From the NCBI GenBank assembly GCA_021160625.1, contig JAGHCE010000225.1:1-8370 (forward strand): 8,370 nucleotides of DNA, in the 5' to 3' direction. This DNA is from Planctomycetota bacterium. GTDB taxonomy: Bacteria; Planctomycetota; DG-23; SLPQ01. Positions 7,222 to 8,370 of the stretch are shown piece by piece. The notes under the pieces are model-generated. The model did no database searches. It worked only from the letters and a program-made list of their open reading frames with translations, and was not told the DNA's origin. Positions within the stretch are counted from its first letter, which is position 1. The number at the start of each line of letters is the position of its first letter. Made by a program: the position numbers and the translations under genes.

Positions 7222-7227
7222 AGGAGG
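7222..7227 (+). promoter_or_regulatory. Shine-Dalgarno of the amidohydrolase gene
   Basis: AGGAGG starts directly after the aminotransferase stop (7218-7220) and ends 7 nt before ATG 7235, which fixes the start and indicates translation from the same mRNA. Confidence 0.8.
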
Positions 7228-7234
7228 GCCGTAA

Positions 7235-8131
7235 ATGGCCAAGAGGAAAAATCCGCACCGAATTATCGACGCCCACAACCATCCCGACTGGCACGGGCAC
7301 GACTTCGACGCCACGATCGCCAATATGGACAAGTACGGCATCGCGAAGGCGTGGCTCCTCTCGTGGGAGGTGCCGCCAGCCGATTGCGAGCAGGAGTACA
7401 ACGACGTGGTGCCTTCGTCGCTTTTCGGCGCGGCGACGGGCCCTATTCCCTTTGCGCGGTGCCTTTCGTACAAGGAGCGCGCGCCGGGCCGCTTTATCCT
7501 GGGCTACGCGCCCGACGCGAGGCGTCCGGAGGCGGTTGACCTGATGAAGGCCGCAATCGACATCTACGGCGTGCGGATATGCGGCGAGTTCAAGCAGCGG
7601 ATAATGCTCGACAACCCCGACGCGCTGCGGCTCTTTCGCCTGTGCGGAGAACGCGGCGTGCCTGTAGTCGTCCACATCGACTACGAGTTCGAAACGGGCC
7701 TTAGGTATCCGCGCGCGAGCTACTGGTACGGCGGCGGTATGCTGTCCTTCGAGCGGGCCGTGGGGCTCTGTCCGCAGACGGTGTTTCTGGGACATGCGCC
7801 GGGCTTCTGGGCGCACATATCGGCCGACAGGCAGTACGAGAAGGTTGCCTACCCCGACGGAAAGGTAAAACCCGGCGGGAAGCTCACAAAGATGCTGAGG
7901 AAATACCCGAACCTCTACTGCGACATCTCCGCATCGTCGGGCCTGAAGGCCCTCAAGCGCGACGCCGCCTTCACAAAGGACTTTTTCGCTGAATTCCAGG
8001 ACCGCATCCTCTACGGCCGCGACGACTTCGGCAACGAGCACCAGGAGTTCCTGAACGCGCTGGGACTCCCCAAAAAGGTCCTCGACAAAATCTACTTCCG
8101 CAATGCCCTGGCGCTCGTCCCGGAAATCTGA
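7235..8131 (+). CDS. Amidohydrolase-2-family metal-dependent hydrolase
   Basis: The protein has 298 residues, typical of Amidohydro_2 (TIM-barrel, amidohydrolase superfamily). The metal-site signatures are in the expected order: DAHNHP near the N-terminus (H14, H16), VVHIDYE (H147), LGHAP (H187) and LYGRDDFG (D263 or D264 as the catalytic aspartate, where many relatives have GSD). The C-terminal LGLPKKVLDKIYFRNA segment is the usual closing helix of the family. Known members include lactone hydrolases of sugar and aromatic pathways and ACMSD-like decarboxylases. A sugar-lactone or cyclic-amide hydrolase role would suit the neighbours, but this is inference. There is no signal peptide. It is the last gene of the cluster, followed by hairpins including a terminator-like one. 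Confidence 0.88.
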   Translation: MAKRKNPHRIIDAHNHPDWHGHDFDATIANMDKYGIAKAWLLSWEVPPADCEQEYNDVVPSSLFGAATGPIPFARCLSYKERAPGRFILGYAPDARRPEAVDLMKAAIDIYGVRICGEFKQRIMLDNPDALRLFRLCGERGVPVVVHIDYEFETGLRYPRASYWYGGGMLSFERAVGLCPQTVFLGHAPGFWAHISADRQYEKVAYPDGKVKPGGKLTKMLRKYPNLYCDISASSGLKALKRDAAFTKDFFAEFQDRILYGRDDFGNEHQEFLNALGLPKKVLDKIYFRNALALVPEI

Positions 8132-8144
8132 TCTTCCGCATCTG

Positions 8145-8170
8145 CCGCGGCGGGTCATGCCCCGCCGTGG
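8145..8170. repeat. Palindrome 1 of the tail cluster
   Basis: CGGCGGG (8148-8154) pairs perfectly with CCCGCCG (8161-8167) around the 6-nt loop TCATGC. The stem extends outward through a G-T wobble and two more pairs to about 10 bp. It begins 13 nt after the amidohydrolase stop codon. Confidence 0.75.
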
Positions 8171-8189
8171 AGGGCTTCGCCCCCTTTTT
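8169..8189 (+). terminator. Probable intrinsic terminator after the amidohydrolase gene
   Basis: GGGC (8172-8175) and GCCC (8179-8182) form a tight stem around TTC and are followed by CC and TTTTT (8185-8189). The stem is short (4 strong pairs, possibly 6 with a mismatch) and directly adjoins palindrome 1. Position and T-run suit the end of the plus-strand transcript. Confidence 0.5.
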
Positions 8190-8198
8190 GCTATGGGG

Positions 8199-8219
8199 GC
8201 CGCGTGCGTTGCGCGCGGC
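8199..8219. repeat. Palindrome 2 of the tail cluster
   Basis: GCCGCG (8199-8204) pairs with CGCGGC (8214-8219). The stem continues inward through one G-T pair and two G-C pairs to a 3-nt GTT loop, giving 9 pairs in all. Confidence 0.65.
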
Positions 8220-8237
8220 AGTCAACTGGCCTTCCGC

Positions 8238-8258
8238 GGGCGAGGCAATGCCTCGCCC
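8238..8258. repeat. Palindrome 3 of the tail cluster
   Basis: GGGCGAGGCA (8238-8247) is the perfect reverse complement of TGCCTCGCCC (8249-8258), with a single central base. The adjoining CTACG links it to the shared 10-mer CGCCCCTACG (8254-8263). Confidence 0.85.
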
Positions 8259-8310
8259 CTACGTGGCGATGTGGCACTGGTGGCCTGCCCACCAGTGTAT
8301 CGTAGGGGCG
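8254..8310. repeat. Outer 10-bp inverted repeat linking palindromes 3 and 5
   Basis: CGCCCCTACG (8254-8263) is the exact reverse complement of CGTAGGGGCG (8301-8310). The pair encloses palindrome 4, so the region can be drawn either as three separate hairpins or as one long stem with an internal hairpin. This head-to-head arrangement is what paired REP elements (BIMEs) look like. Confidence 0.8.
8275..8297. repeat. Palindrome 4 of the tail cluster
   Basis: CACTGGTGG (8275-8283) pairs perfectly with CCACCAGTG (8289-8297) around the 5-nt loop CCTGC. It is enclosed by the larger inverted repeat 8254-8263/8301-8310 and differs in base composition from the flanking CG-rich palindromes. Confidence 0.8.
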
Positions 8311-8327
8311 CGATTGATCGCGCCCCT
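8304..8327. repeat. Palindrome 5 of the tail cluster
   Basis: AGGGGCGCGAT (8304-8314) is the perfect reverse complement of ATCGCGCCCCT (8317-8327), with a 2-nt centre. Together with the flanking GTA on the left and GTAGGGT on the right, it is the element partly mirrored at positions 1-36. Confidence 0.88.
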
Positions 8328-8332
8328 GTAGG

Positions 8333-8348
8333 GTGGGGCTTGCCCCAC
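8333..8348. repeat. Palindrome 6 of the tail cluster
   Basis: GTGGGGC (8333-8339) pairs perfectly with GCCCCAC (8342-8348) around TT. It follows palindrome 5 by 5 nt. The remaining 22 nt to the window end show nothing I can assign. Confidence 0.75.
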
Positions 8349-8370
8349 GCGAACACTTGACCAAGTCGCC

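Noticed and set aside
7208..8158. 316-codon minus-strand reading frame opposite the amidohydrolase gene
   Set aside because: Its whole length is antisense to the amidohydrolase with its intact metal-site motifs. The composition is low in structure and Arg/Val/Glu-rich, and its start falls within the tail palindromes.
8145..8350. CRISPR array or attachment site in the tail
   Set aside because: The palindromes have different sequences and irregular spacing, with no constant repeat-spacer period, and no cas, integrase or tRNA gene is visible.
8103..8360. 85-codon plus-strand frame across the tail
   Set aside because: It starts inside the amidohydrolase gene in another frame and mostly translates the palindromes.

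Overview
The window is a GC-rich bacterial segment with five plus-strand protein genes and a palindrome-rich tail. Each gene start is preceded by a strong Shine-Dalgarno sequence (AAGGAGGTGA, GGGAGG, AGGGAGGG, AAAGGAGGT, AGGAGG). The gene content (heparinase II/III-like lyase, AGE-family sugar epimerase, DegT/DnrJ-type aminotransferase, amidohydrolase-2 protein, M14 peptidase with a carbohydrate-binding-like front end) resembles polysaccharide-degrading heterotrophs of the Planctomycetota/Lentisphaerota/Verrucomicrobiota type or related uncultured phyla. That placement is an inference from style and is weak; no rRNA or other marker gene is present.

Layout: 1-218 is non-coding, with a partial palindromic repeat at the extreme left, an imperfect hairpin, a good -10 box (TATAAT, 173-178) and a perfect Shine-Dalgarno. 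219-1397 is an N-acylglucosamine 2-epimerase-family protein. 1420-3741 is a multidomain M14 zinc carboxypeptidase-like protein starting at GTG, 22 nt downstream. A 136-nt gap with a possible promoter precedes 3878-5890, a secreted heparinase II/III-like polysaccharide lyase and the only product here with a signal peptide. A 79-nt gap opens with a 9-bp tandem duplication that repeats the stop codon. 5970-7220 is a DegT/DnrJ/EryC1/StrS-family PLP aminotransferase, followed after 14 nt by 7235-8131, an amidohydrolase-2-family metal-dependent hydrolase. 8132-8370 has no credible gene; it holds a terminator-like hairpin and at least six further palindromes forming a REP/BIME-like cluster.

How the genes may work together (inference): the exported lyase would cleave an acidic or amino-sugar polysaccharide, and the cytoplasmic epimerase, aminotransferase, amidohydrolase and M14 enzyme would process the products. 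The M14 protein is the odd member: an apparently cytosolic carboxypeptidase fold with a complete zinc site, an N-terminal sugar-binding-like domain and an unassigned middle domain. This suggests a substrate with an amino-acid or peptide substituent on a sugar, although the cluster may also simply be loosely co-directional genes. No transporter, regulator, kinase or sulfatase is visible. A 10-mer of the tail palindromes (CGCCCCTACG) recurs at the left edge, so copies of one repeat family flank the five genes.
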